From NCBI GenBank assembly GCA_958496175.1, contig OY292276.1, forward strand, positions 60,091,080 through 60,155,079: a stretch of 64,000 nt of DNA, in the 5' to 3' direction. Below, piece by piece: positions 23,956 through 34,519 of the stretch. This DNA comes from Sisyra terminalis. Lineage: Eukaryota > Arthropoda > Insecta > Neuroptera > Sisyridae. A model generated the notes under the pieces. It had not been told where the DNA came from and made no database searches. It saw nothing but the letters and a program-made list of their open reading frames with translations. Each line of letters starts with the position of its first letter. Position 1 is the first letter of the stretch. The translations under genes were made by a program, and so were the position numbers.

Positions 23956-24946
23956 TTAGGACCTGTAAAAAATATCAAAAACTTTTACAGAGATAAGTTA
24001 TAGGGAAAAAAGTGCTCTACAAAAAATGTTCTATAAAATTTTCTCATAAAATTGATGGTTGCGTCAAAAAAATGAAAAAATATTAAAATTTCTCTTTAGT
24101 TCAACTTTGACCTCGAATAACTTATGAAGGAATAAATATATCAAAAACTTGTCGGAGACCTTTTTTGTAGATTGTTCAATTTTCTACAAGAATATACCTT
24201 GGTCATTGCGTCAAAAAATACTCTTCGGGCTGCGATCGATCGACGACAGAGGAATTACATTGGTAGGTAGATTCGATAGAAAAGAGGTCTTCAATTTTTC
24301 AATGGTTTTACACACCCATTTAGATCACTACCAATTTGGAGTTGTTTTTCGTTTCAATAAGATCTAATTTTCGTTTCCTACTTCATCTGAAGGATCTACA
24401 AACTTTGGGTAGATGACGCATCAGTCTGGTGTGGTGGTGTAAGTTTTTAATAATATTTGCATACTATCCAAACTGGTTTCTTGACAAATAGTCTGAAAGA
24501 TTGATTTTATAAAAAAAATAATAATAATAATAATAAAAAAAATCAGTTAAAGGTGTGTCGTGTTACCTTAAACACTCTCATTGACAACTTCATCTTGTCT
24601 CAGATTTTGAACTTTGATCTTCTCCTCTTAGATATGGAAAGTTTCTTGAAATTCTATTGAAATGTTTTCAGTTGAGATTTATCCAGACACAATAGCATTT
24701 ACATCGGTTGTTTTCTCAAATATTTTCATAAAGAACCAATTATACGATTGTGGGGCTTGATTTGTCCAAGAAATTGTTTGGCAGATTCCAATAGGTTTTT
24801 TTTTATTTATTTTATTTGATTAAAAGGTGACGGGCGATACAATTGCGTTAATCAGCAATGGCGCGCACCCGAGGGGGGAAACTTGATAATTGAAAGCGGC
24901 CACCATGGGGTCGCAAGCACATTGTGGGGTGGCCGCTCATTAGAAA

Positions 24947-25335
24947 GTGTCACCACTCGAAAATCGGAGCATTTTTGATTCGTGTTTTGAGTCCTCTAAA
25001 AGGCGCCAGTCGAGATTACATAACGCGATCGTTTCCACTCAAATAAATATATTCAATTTGGGTGTAGGTACATTAAATTGGACAATTCGCACCCCTCGCC
25101 TCGCGACCCAATTCAATGGGAAATGGTGTAAATAATTGTAGCGAAAAATAAACATGAATGCGAATTACGGAGGGAAAGTACGTTGTCAGTGTAAACACAA
25201 ATAATACAAATCGCAGTGCCCCGCGCGGGGCTACATTGCTTTCGGTCCATAGTTTTATTAAGTTGTATTCTTTCCGTTTGGTAATCACACCAAAGACTTG
25301 AACTTGGCGCTTTTGTGCCCCTCACCATGGAGTCA
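24947..25335. other. GC-richer non-coding block
   Basis: From 24840 to 25335 the sequence is GC-richer than its flanks, with GCGGCCACC, GGCGCC and CCCCGCGCGGGG. Overlapping short frames on both strands show no family motif. It could be a conserved regulatory block; nothing more can be read from it. Confidence 0.3.
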
Positions 25336-25369
25336 ATGAAACAAATTCAAATAATTTACACATTTCTGT

Positions 25370-26520
25370 TGCCAAATATACAACTTCAATAATCAAGGGA
25401 TGGAATCTAAAAAAGAAATTATTCATTGAATTGACAATACTTTTTAAAATTCATGTCTTACCAACAACAACGTACCCATAAGTCCCTGGTTTACAGCGCG
25501 ATGAAAAAAGCCTCCAATTTAACGGAAAAAGTTGTTTTTATTTTTATAATATGGTACTCCAATTGGGATAATCAAAATAAATTTTTTTCGCTGACTTTGA
25601 ACAGTAATACTGTGTATACAATATATAGAATATATTGCGGTCCAATTTAGGAAGTATAATAATGTATAAAAATCATACCATAAACATAAATTCATATATA
25701 TAACTTCAATAATCAAGGGATGGAATCTAAAAAAAAAATATTCATTGAATTGACTATACTTCTTAAAATTCATGTTTTACCAACAACAACGTACCTATAA
25801 GTCCCTGGTTCGCAGCGCGATGAAAAAAGCCTCCAATTTAACGGAAAAAACTGTTTTTATTTTTATAATTTGTAATATTTCGTAATTTCTCCCAAGACAA
25901 TAAGGGAATCTCTTAAACGTATGGACGGGACGATATGGCACTCCAATTGGGATAATCAAAATAAGATTTTTTCCCTGACTTTAAACAGTTATAATGTGTA
26001 TACATCATATAGAATATATTGCGATCCAATTTATGTAGTATAATAATGTATAAAATCATACCATAAACATAAATTCAAATATACAACTTCAATAATCAAG
26101 GGATGGAATCTAAAAAAAAAAATATTTATTTAATTGACTATACTTCTTAAAATTCATTTTCTACCAACAACTTACCCATAAGTCCCTGGTTTACAGTGCG
26201 ATGAAAAGATCAAGCCTCCAATTTAACGGAAAAAGTTGTTTTTATTTTTATAATTTGTGATATTGACGGACGGGACGATATGGTACTTCAATTGGGATAA
26301 TCAAAAAAAGATTTTTCCGCTGACTTTGAACAGTTATACTGTATATACAATATATAGAATATATTGCGGTCCAATTTATGTAGTATAATTTATGTAACAG
26401 AAGTTCAATCAAAAATATTCGTGACGTATTGCCCAGATACGTATTTCGATTGCCAAGCAATCTTCTTCAGTGGTCATCAAGTAGTTTGGATCACTCCGTA
26501 ACTGCTTTTTTGAAAATAAT
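25370..26520. repeat. Three direct repeats (~330-380 bp), each ending in a family B terminus
   Basis: Units start with ACTTCAATAATCAAGGGATG at about 25383, 25702 and 26087. Each runs through CATAAGTCCCTGGTTTACAG and GCCTCCAATTTAACGGAAAA and ends with the family B tail-like GAACAGT then TGTATACAATATATAG (25614, 25997 and 26341). The third unit continues into a longer family B arm with a hammerhead-like motif at 26430-26476. Confidence 0.75.
26430..26476 (-). ncRNA. Hammerhead-like motif, family B, intact core
   Basis: On the minus strand, in order: TGACCA, CTGAAGA (allowed CTGANGA core), a spare A, GATTGC, TTG, GCAATC, GAAA, TACGTATC, with predicted cleavage after this C (26436), then TGGGCA. 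TGACCA and TGGGCA pair with one A-G mismatch to form stem I. ATAC/GTAT forms stem III with no loop. Confidence 0.55.
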
Positions 26521-26849
26521 CACGGATTGACCTTCATTTATAAGTCGTGTCTTTCTCTTTTTGCGATGTGGTTATCGAGGGGGGGGGTGGGGGTGTTCCC
26601 AAATTTCCCTACTTTCACCGAATTCTTCGTAAGCAACCCGAAAAATGCCGAATTTTGGACATTGGTCCATTTTCCAATTGGGATACTTTATACGTTACGG
26701 CCTGTAGGCCATTTCCAGGAATATCAGACGTTTCAGTCTAAAATCTCCTCGCTATTATCCAGTAGATTCATAACTCCACGATATGATACTCCAATTGGGA
26801 TATTTTATACGTTCTTATTTTCCATCGGTGGAACCATTCCTGGAGCATA

Positions 26850-28125
26850 TTAAGCGCCCAAGGTATTTAGTCCAAAATCTGGATACCACTTCCTTAACAA
26901 TCGCAATGCCTAAATTTTTATGGATGTCGTAGTTCATAATATGCCAAAAGCCATCACCGACGAGAAGCAGGATTTTAGATTGAAACCTTTGAACTATTTC
27001 AATATTTTCTGGAAGCTCCTGAAAGTTGTATTTTATAAATCCAGACCGGTTTTAGGATGGATTATAGATCATTAGCTTACTTTCCAGGAACAGGTGCAAT
27101 CCACGCCGTAATAGCCATCACAGCCCATTTAATTTGTACTCCATTTATTCGCGGTTTTTAGTGATATGTTGGCACCACGTGAGTCGTTGGTCCAAGTGAA
27201 TTCCAGGATTCTTGACCTGAGATATTTGTCAGTTATTTATGAAGATGTTAGGGAAACTACCTGTTTTGGTAGTGAACACCACGTGTACTGATTTATCTTC
27301 ATAAATATTTATTTTTCATAGGTGGAACCATTCCTGGAGCATATTTAAGGTATCTGTGGGACTTTTGAAGGTTGTATATTAATTACTTAATATTAATTAT
27401 TTTGTATATTACATATAGAACTGGTGCAGGATGCTATTCTGTGGAACCCCTGGTGTTATTTGGAAAGTATTTGATTCCATTTCTTTGAATTTAACAAAAA
27501 ATTTACGATTTGCTAAGTATATGCTTGGTGATTGGAGTGGGAAACATTCTTTGAATTTTAAAATTTAGTCCCTGGTGCCACATTTTGTCGAAGGCTTGAC
27601 TTACATGGAGGAAAACCGCAAACCAGATTTTTTTTTATGTAAGGAGCTTTTTATGGTTTGAGCTACTTTATCTACTTGCTCTATGGTTTTATGTCTTTGT
27701 CTAAACCCAAACCGGTGGGATGGGATTACATTCCCCTCTTCCAGTATGGGTATTACGTGTTTTAGCAGGAGTCTTTCAAATAACATCGACAAACTACTTC
27801 AATTTTAGGTTTTCCACTTTTGAGTATTGGAACCATTTTGGTAATCTTCCACAGAGAAAGATAGTATCCTGGGGCAAGGATGTCGTTGAAAATTCTGGTG
27901 AGAAAGGCAACCGTTTTAGAGGGTAAGTTTTTCAACATTAGCCCCGCAATTTGGTCGTATCCTGGTTCTTTTTTTGTTGTTGAATTTCCCTATTTCTACT
28001 TCTTCTAGAGCAATAGTTGAAGATGCTGAGGTTATCGCTAATTGGAATGGCATAGTTGGATTATCATTTTCTGGGTTTATAGAAGTTTCTGAAAATCTTT
28101 TCTTGGTCACTTCTTGCCCATTCGT
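26850..28125 (-). pseudogene. Degenerate jockey-type LINE reverse transcriptase
   Basis: Read on the minus strand from 28.12 kb, reverse-transcriptase pieces appear in order but in shifting frames. First a NNKK-type linker (FNNKKRTRIRPN), then LTRIFNDILAPGYYLSLWK, then LFERLLLKHVIPILEEGNVI followed by FGFRQRHKTIEQV (27601-27792), then VSQAFDKMWHQGL, TPGVPQNSILHQF and, near the end, EIVQRFQSKILL. The order and wording are those of jockey-clade ORF2. The [FY]ADD catalytic region appears deleted between PQNSIL and STDTLNMLQEW, and several stops and frameshifts are present. It is a dead, 5'-truncated copy with no function. Confidence 0.85.
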
Positions 28126-28209
28126 CTATTAGTTTTGGAAGACAGGGAAAAGCCAGAAGCGAAAATAGCCGATAACCCGCAAATAAATTTTTGTATTCCT
28201 TCGTCGGAT

Positions 28210-28361
28210 CAAGGTTTATAAAATACACAGGTGGCCTCATGTGCTACGTGACGTATCCAGAAAAAATTCATACATATCTTCAGACTGATTCAAATTTCAA
28301 AATTCTTCATATGACATCATTTTTTTTCTAACGGGGCAGCCTGTGTAATTTATAAACCTTG
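28210..28361. mobile_element. MITE, CAAGG family, copy 2 (9-bp TSD)
   Basis: Same termini as copy 1. Flanked by a perfect 9-bp duplication TCGTCGGAT (28201-28209 and 28362-28370). The internal CRE-like palindrome is mutated to TGACATCA in this copy. Confidence 0.9.
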
Positions 28362-28782
28362 TCGTCGGATATCCTCGTGATTACAGTTTTTCTTTTACGC
28401 ATGCCGTTGTTATATTGAAGTTCATTTTATTAAGAGAATTACGTGAATTTTTGCCAAGGAATCAAAAATTACGACAATTTCAAATTTTGGGTTATTTTTA
28501 ACATTTGGAAGTCAATCAAAGCCTACAGGCTTTTTATTTTAACCTAAAACCATAAAATTTGATTAGTAACATTATTGGTTTTATAGAACAAATATATAGA
28601 AGAAAAAAAAATCAAAAAGTAATTACTTAAATCACATAAAATAAAATAATTATTACCTGAAATTTACATGACATCTAAGCCAATAAGCCGGAAATGAAAT
28701 CAGCCATTGTCGAGGAATAACATAGAATAACACAATGTCGAAATTTAGAAACATTGTCACATAAGAATATATTACATGGAGT

Positions 28783-29303
28783 CCAATGCAAAGTTAGCAC
28801 CCCATCCAAGGCTTTGCGAACTGGTGATGATCTTAATCGTTAGGTCTTCGTTAGGTCCCTTATGGTCCGATATTTTTTTCGTTAGGTCTCCTATAGTTTT
28901 TTTATAAATAATTGTTGACATTTTGCATAAAAAAATTTTCAGGTTAGCACCTCATTTAAAAAGGAAACTAATTTATTTTGATGTTTTTGCATTCCTTATT
29001 GCATTCCTCATAGTTAGGTCCGTATTGGTCCATCAAATTTATTGTCCTATTATATGTTTTACTTATTTTATTAGTAATTATAAATTAATTAAAATTAGCG
29101 CATGCGCATATTGTATTTGTTTCCAACATGGGTCATATGCGAGAAGCACGCACCAATTATCCCATACGATATTATTCCAATTTTCGAAACTATTCCGCAA
29201 TGACGACCAAGTGTTGTATCAATTTAAAATAAAAGAGGTTAAGTTAAATTAATTAAATAGTTTTCATTTATAATGGGAAAAAAGTGCAACTTTGCATTGG
29301 TGA
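28783..29303. mobile_element. Element with CCAATGCAAAGTTAGCAC-type inverted ends
   Basis: CCAATGCAAAGTTAGCAC at 28783 is inverted as GTGCAACTTTGCATTGG at 29285-29301, with one gap. Between them are repeated TTAGGTC motifs and a frame of about 109 codons without known motifs. No clear target duplication was found. It is probably an old MITE. Confidence 0.45.
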
Positions 29304-30086
29304 AGACCAACGATTTTCATTCAGATGCCATCAGTGTAACAAGGAATTGGTTTTCTTTACGAATTCTAAAAAAAAAATCAATCAGGAAATCATTTTGATT
29401 TTTAAAGATAAGGCGAAAGAATTAATGTATTACCAGCGAATTGAAGTGTTTTCGCAAATAATTTTCCACTCCAATCAAATTAAAATTATTGTACAACGTT
29501 GTTTCTTCAAATAGTTTTTTTTTTGGGGGGAGGGGAGGAAAAGTGTAAGAGGAAATCTAAAAAAAGAAAAAAAATGTAAATTACAAATATGTTAAGCACA
29601 TTCATTATGAATATTCATTAGGCATATATGTGTATATGAGAAATATTAATTTTTATACAAACACAACAAAAGAAATTTTTTCTCTCCTCTCTTATTCGGT
29701 AAATATGTATTACAAACAATCGAACGAGTCAATAAAAAATAACACGATGAGCAGTTGTTTGGACTCTTAAGTGGCTTAATGTACCAAAATAGTGACCAAT
29801 ATACTCTACAGGTACTCTTGAATTTGTTGGGAGAGAATTTTTCGTTTTTTTTTTTCTTTGTCATTTCTAAATTTTCACTATTTTTAGTGAACACAAAATT
29901 CGTTTGCTTTTCGTCTATGCATCAACGCCATTTTCCACGTTTCGTTTTGGTTAAGTTGTTCTTTAATTATATTTATTTTTAATGGGAAAAAAAACGAATC
30001 TGTTAAGCTTAAAGTAAAGATAAATAGTATGATATTCTTTTTTGATTTTAACAATTGTAGAAAATTTTTTGATAGAAAGAGTTTTA
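29304..30086. other. Non-coding, AT-rich
   Basis: Short frames only, with poly-T and poly-A tracts and one G-run (29523-29539). Nothing gene-like is seen. Confidence 0.4.
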
Positions 30087-30255
30087 GGGTTACTAGACTG
30101 ATTCAAAAAAAATGATTAGCTTTTGTTTTCTTAATTATATCGAAAATATTGTTGGGAATGACAAAAAATTCTGTGAAAGTTTAAGTTCTTAATATTAATA
30201 TTGTAACAGAAAAAAACAAAGTCTGTCTCTCTCTCTTTGTGCCATGTGGGAACGC

Positions 30256-30435
30256 GATTGGCTGAGTGACTTCTATCTCTCTCCCACCAATGCGAATGTA
30301 CATATAGATTGTTCTGGAAACATCTAGTAGGTGGTGGAACGTTGATGAACAATGGAGTACATTCTAGAATGTTGGGTTGCGGGTATATAAGTCGCTCAGC
30401 TCAAGCCCAGGGACAGTTCTATATAAAAATTCAGT
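30256..30435 (+). promoter_or_regulatory. Heat-shock-like promoter (CCAAT, HSEs, TATA, initiator)
   Basis: In order: an inverted CCAAT box (ATTGG, 30257-30261); a heat-shock element TTC-tg-GAA-ac-aTC (30312-30324); a second element TTC-ta-GAA-tg-TT (30362-30373); a TATA box TATATAA (30384-30390); and ACAGTT at 30413, about 30 bp further on, as a likely start. TCAGTT at 30431 is an alternative. The following 100 bp carry repeated AAGTGA-type words as in insect hsp70 leaders, but no Hsp70 coding region follows. Function in this context is inferred. Confidence 0.55.
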
Positions 30436-30611
30436 TGTGAATTTCCAATACAACAAAGCGATTTTTAAGTGTGATTTAAATTAAAAGTGATTATTGTCAT
30501 TTAAGTGATTGTTTTGACAAGTGTAATTGTATTTTATGAACGGCCCCCAAGCTCTGAAAAGTATTATAATAATTAACAACATACATAACATACATTTCGC
30601 AATCACCAACG

Positions 30612-31176
30612 TATATTCTTGTAGAAAATTGAACGATCTACAAAAAAGGTCTCCAACCAAGTTTTTGATATATTTATTCCTTCAAAAGTTATTCGAGGTC
30701 AAAGTTGAACTAAAGATAAATTTTAATGGTTTTTCAATTTTTTGACGCAACCATCAATTTTATGAGAAAATTTTATGGGACATTTTTTGTAGAGCACTTT
30801 TTTTTCTATAACTTATCTCTATAATAGTTTTTGATATTTTTCACAGGTCCTAAGTTATTTAATTAAAATAAAAAAAAACAATTTTTATGTTGAAAATATA
30901 ATAATTCAGGGAATTTTCAGTTTAATGCAAATAACTTAGGACCTGTGAAAAATATCAAAAACTTTTACAGAGATAAGTTATAGGAAAAAAAGTGCTCTAC
31001 AAAAAATGTCCTATAAAATTTGCTCATAAAATTGATGGTTGCGTCAAAAAATTGAAAAAATATTAAAAATTCTTTTTACTTCAACTTTGACATCGAATAA
31101 CTTTTAAAGGAATAAATATATCAAAAACTTGTACAAGACCTTTTTTGTAGATCGTTCAATTTTCTACAAGAATATC
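30612..31176. repeat. Near-perfect palindrome, ~565 bp
   Basis: TATTCTTGTAGAAAATTGAA at 30612 is inverted at the 31176 end. The arms of about 250 bp meet near 30894 around TTATGTTGAAAATATAA. The arms contain TTTTTTGTAGAGCAC and GACGCAACCATCAATTTTAT, the same words as the composite at 21.9-24.2 kb and the Neprilysin intron at 59.3 kb. Confidence 0.8.
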
Positions 31177-31473
31177 CCTTGGTCATTCCGAAATATTGTC
31201 ACCAACGTGAGCTATAAAATTCCAAAGTGCAAGAAAATATTGTTGCCATGTTATTTAGATGGAAAATCGAAATTTGCGATGCGACACCTCTTACTTATAA
31301 AATATTAAGAGCTTAAACTTTCACAGAATTTTTTTTGTGTCATTCCCAACAATATTTTCGATATAATTACGAAAAAAAACTTCATCATTTTTTTGAATCA
31401 GGGTTACGAACCCTTTGTGCACGAGTTTAACTTATACTTGCCCATTTTATTATCATAAAATTGAACATTTGAT

Positions 31474-32186
31474 CAGTGGCGTAGCTAGATAACCAAGGGC
31501 CCTGGGGCAAATTAAAACATGGGGCCCCACTGCTATGTAAACTGATTAGGTTTTATCAAATAAAAATATGAAATGTACAAATACTTTAAAAGTGCTAAGG
31601 TACTTAAGCTCTTTTTTGTGCACTGCAGGCCAGGTAGTAAAAATATTAAACAGTAACAACATAAATTACAATTAATATTTGGTGTAGGTTTGGCTAATAA
31701 ACACGAAATAGGAGAAGATTCAAGGGTTTATTAGATAAAGGTCAGGTCTACCAACTGCCTAAATAACAATTATATTTACAATTTTTTCCTGGCTTTAGTT
31801 TTCGTAAAAGTATCAATGACTTGGTTTAAATCCAGGCTTGATGCGGTTTTATTTTCAATCGCTATTAGCGATAAATGTCGGAGTCCCATTTGGCCCATAT
31901 TATTTCTCAGATAATTTGTTATTATTTTTAATTTGCTAAATGACCTTTTAGCTGCGGTAGAAGTGCCAGGAATTGTAAAGAATAATAACATCGCTGTAAA
32001 TATTTGCGTTAGATGGAATTCTAGCACTCCATATTTGCTCATTATTTCCTTGAATAATTGGTGAAGTTCCAACTGAATTTCCAAAAGTTCAGTTCGATCG
32101 AGATTTCTGGTGGGGATTCGAGGACCCCCTGGGCTTGAGGGCCCCGGGGCACTGCCCCGCCTAGCCTCTGGGTAGCTACGCCACTG
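31474..32186 (-). mobile_element. hAT element relic with 8-bp TSD
   Basis: The ends CAGTGGCGTAGCTA (31474) and TAGCTACGCCACTG (to 32186) are inverted repeats. The direct repeat CATTTGAT flanks both sides (31466-31473 and 32187-32194). The minus-strand frame ending at 31776 encodes the C-terminal dimerisation region of hAT transposases, seen as TIPGTSTAAKRSFSKLKIIT then NYLRNNMGQMGLRHLSLIAI and ENKTASSLD. The DDE catalytic core is missing, so the copy is an internally deleted, non-autonomous relic. Confidence 0.92.
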
Positions 32187-32194
32187 CATTTGAT

Positions 32195-33416
32195 CAATGT
32201 CGAGGAAATTTAATTAAAGCAAAAGCCGGTAATTTATTCGAAAGAAACGAGAAAAAAAGAGTACTAGAACGGCGTAAATTGTACATAGTTTTTATTTGAC
32301 GCCAATGGAAAACGTAAATGTTAAAAAAATAAAAAACGGGCTTTATCGTTTGTTATATATATATACCAAACGATAGAAGTTGAGCGCAATCAGGTTAATA
32401 AAAGAGAGCCACGCGAATCTAATTATGGATATTTTATTTTGATAGGAAAAAAAAAACCCCGAAAAGTAATAGCGACATCGAACCGAAGAGCATGCAATTG
32501 TTAGAATGTGATGTATCGAAAAATAGTACAAAGGCATTGGGAAAAAGAATTTAATGAAAAAGCACATTCTGCCCCCGTCGCACCGGGGGATGAAAGAGAA
32601 ACGCCATTAGGTTGTGTGTCAAAACGCGCGTTCGTAGCTCTATCCCCATTTGCAACCCCTTTTTCAGCAACACGCAACCCCCTACACCCCCGCCGCCACC
32701 ATCATCCGATTCCTCCACAAAAATGGTAAATTACAAGAGCGTGAAATTCGCTTTTGCAATCTACCACGCGCGTTTATTTATTGCATAAAATATAAAGTGT
32801 ATGTGTGTGTGTGTGGGTGAGTTTTTTTCCCGAGCTTTTATGTATTCGAACAACGAACTTGAGAGCGATATCATTTTGATTGGCGTAGATCTATAAAGCC
32901 GCCACCGCCACCCTCCTTGTGCCACTCAACCCCCTCATTTTTTTTTTTCACCCCCAATCCCCCAATGTTACGTTTATTTACAAATACGATATGCCGGTAT
33001 GCGCCAGTGTGAGAAAGACACTATCGACCTGTCTTGAAATTTCAAATTTGGGTCCAAAGACCAAAAGACCCGTCAATCAATAAGTATCATAAGTATGATT
33101 GATCTCTGCCGGTAAAAGTCGGTCCCTTTTTATTAATTACCGACCCGGAATTTGGCCACTTTTACACAAGTTTCTTCGATGTTTTGTTTTTAATTGAATG
33201 GATGCATTTTGAAAGAACAATGACGAAGCAAAATACGGTCCCTTAGTTTTAACAATTGATCTTTTCCTTTGTATTGGTATTGTTGTACGAGGTATATTTC
33301 CCTAGAAACATTTAAATTTTACTATCAGAAAGTTGACCAAAGTTGACAATGGAATTTTCAATTTAAACCTGATTAATATTTTAAGACATACCATATTTAA
33401 TTTTCGTGGGATGACC
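32195..33416. other. Non-coding with GC-richer patches
   Basis: 32560-32990 is GC-richer (CCCCCGCCGCCACC) and includes a TG microsatellite at 32803-32816. No coding region or RNA gene is supported. It could hold conserved regulatory DNA. Confidence 0.35.
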
Positions 33417-33569
33417 CAAGCTTTATAAAATACACAGGTGGCCTCATGCGCTACGTGACGTATCCAGAAGAAATTCGTACATATCCTCAGACTGATTCAG
33501 ATTTCAAAATTCTTCGTATGACGTCATTTTTTTTTCTAATGGGGCTACCTGTGTAATTTATAAACCTTG
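33417..33569. mobile_element. MITE, CAAGG family, copy 3 (9-bp TSD)
   Basis: Flanked by perfect GGGATGACC (33408-33416 and 33570-33578). Same internal words as copy 1, including TATGACGTCATT. Confidence 0.9.
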
Positions 33570-33578
33570 GGGATGACC

Positions 33579-33845
33579 TACGTCCTTTAATCGGGTGGTT
33601 TCCCCTTGCCTTCCCAATCCTATGCCGTTGATGATTCTTAAATCATTCATCCGTTTTTGGAGATAATTTCTCATCCTCAAGGCAAAAGGGTGCCCTTCAT
33701 CTTCGAAACGGAAATGTTGTACACTTATCCCGGCGAATATTCGGTCCCCATCTGCGTTAGTCAACAATAGTGTTGTCCATCTTCTACCACGTGGAGGTGC
33801 AGATTGGGATTTTCGATTTTCATTGAGAACAACCCCTAACGGCAT
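33579..33845 (-). pseudogene. Unidentified coding remnant
   Basis: The minus strand is open for about 90 codons with protein-like composition, containing RRWTTLLLTNADGDRIFAGI and HFRFEDEGHPFALRMRNYL. It has an ATG at 33845 but runs into the MITE at 33569, which interrupts it. I do not recognise the family. It may be a transposon gene or a lost host exon. Confidence 0.35.
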
Positions 33846-33849
33846 TTCT

Positions 33850-34450
33850 TATACTCTCCATTACTTTTAGAAGACATTGATTTTTCCTATTTTCTCCTAC
33901 GCTTCAGAAACGTGGACTATCCGTGCAGCTGATCGGCGACGAATTGATGCCTTCGAAATGTGGACAATGCTACGGATCCCATGGACGGCTAAAAGAACTA
34001 ATGTATCTGTCTTGACCCAAGTTAAGCCAGTCCAAAGGCTCTCTTCACTGACGTATGGACAAATCCTCAGGTTTTTCGGACATTTTGCGCGCCACGAGAC
34101 CATGGAAAAGATAATGGTACAAGGACGACCTGAAGAGAAAACGAGGGCGATCACCAACAACCCGTTGGACGGAAGTGGTGGAAAAGCTCAAAGGCAAAAG
34201 AGCGTAATCGCTGGAGAAGGACCATCCAGCAGGTTCTGAGGAACCTGGAACTCCCCAAGATTTATAAAATACACAGGTGGCCTCATGATGGCTACGTGAT
34301 GGATCCTTGACGTATCCAGAAGAAATTCGTACATATCTTCAGACTGATCAATTTCAAAATTCTTCGTATGACGTCATTTTTTTTTCTAATGGAGCAACTT
34401 GTGTAATTTACAAACCTTGGAAACTCCCCACGTGTGATAGCCATTTTTTT
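33850..34450 (+). pseudogene. Non-LTR retrotransposon RT C-terminal fragment
   Basis: The plus frame at 33877-34239 reads YASETWTIRAADRRRIDAFE followed by MLRIPWTAKRTNVS and ILRFFGHFARHETMEKI, the well-known tail of insect endonuclease-reverse transcriptase LINEs. After a frameshift near 34170 a second frame continues with RRTIQQVLRNLELP. There a MITE (34256-34419) interrupts it, and the coding frame resumes beyond as TCDSHFF. The RT catalytic part is absent. The LINE clade is not assigned. Confidence 0.82.
34256..34419. mobile_element. MITE, CAAGG family, copy 4 (9-bp TSD, one mismatch)
   Basis: Flanks GGAACTCCC (34247-34255) and GAAACTCCC (34420-34428). It is inserted in the LINE fragment, so it is younger than that LINE copy. 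Confidence 0.87.
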
Positions 34451-34519
34451 AATCGCCAAACATCAGTGTCGTTGGATTCAGAAGAAGAAGAATATTTTAA
34501 GTCTGGATAATAGGACAAT

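Larger units (their letters stand above)
21880..24230. repeat. Composite of palindromic elements with TCTACAAAAAA motifs
   Basis: The segment holds partial, inverted and nested copies of an element family marked by GCTCTACAAAAAA, TTTTTGATATTTTTCACAGG and GCAACCATCAATTTTATGAG. 23229-23516 and 23966-24200 are inverted copies of one another with a foldback element (23527-23955) inserted between them. Two direct copies of about 150 bp lie at 22388-22540 and 22720-22870. No transposase is seen. Confidence 0.7.
30087..31405. mobile_element. Inverted-repeat element enclosing a heat-shock-type promoter
   Basis: About 100 bp at 30087-30185, with CGAAAATATTGTTGGGAATG and TTCTGTGAAAGTTTAAG, is inverted at 31303-31405. 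Inside lie a promoter-like segment (30240-30530), a fragment of GGGGCCGTTCAT-type MITE end (30533-30547) and a nested palindrome (30612-31176). Terminal blocks resemble the ends of the palindrome at 46.1-48.08 kb, so this is a member of a larger foldback family. No open transposase remains. Confidence 0.6.

Noticed and set aside
25519..26460. Minus-strand frames with [13 protein letters not shown]
   Set aside because: The same peptide recurs wherever a family B terminus occurs; it is translation of a non-coding repeat.
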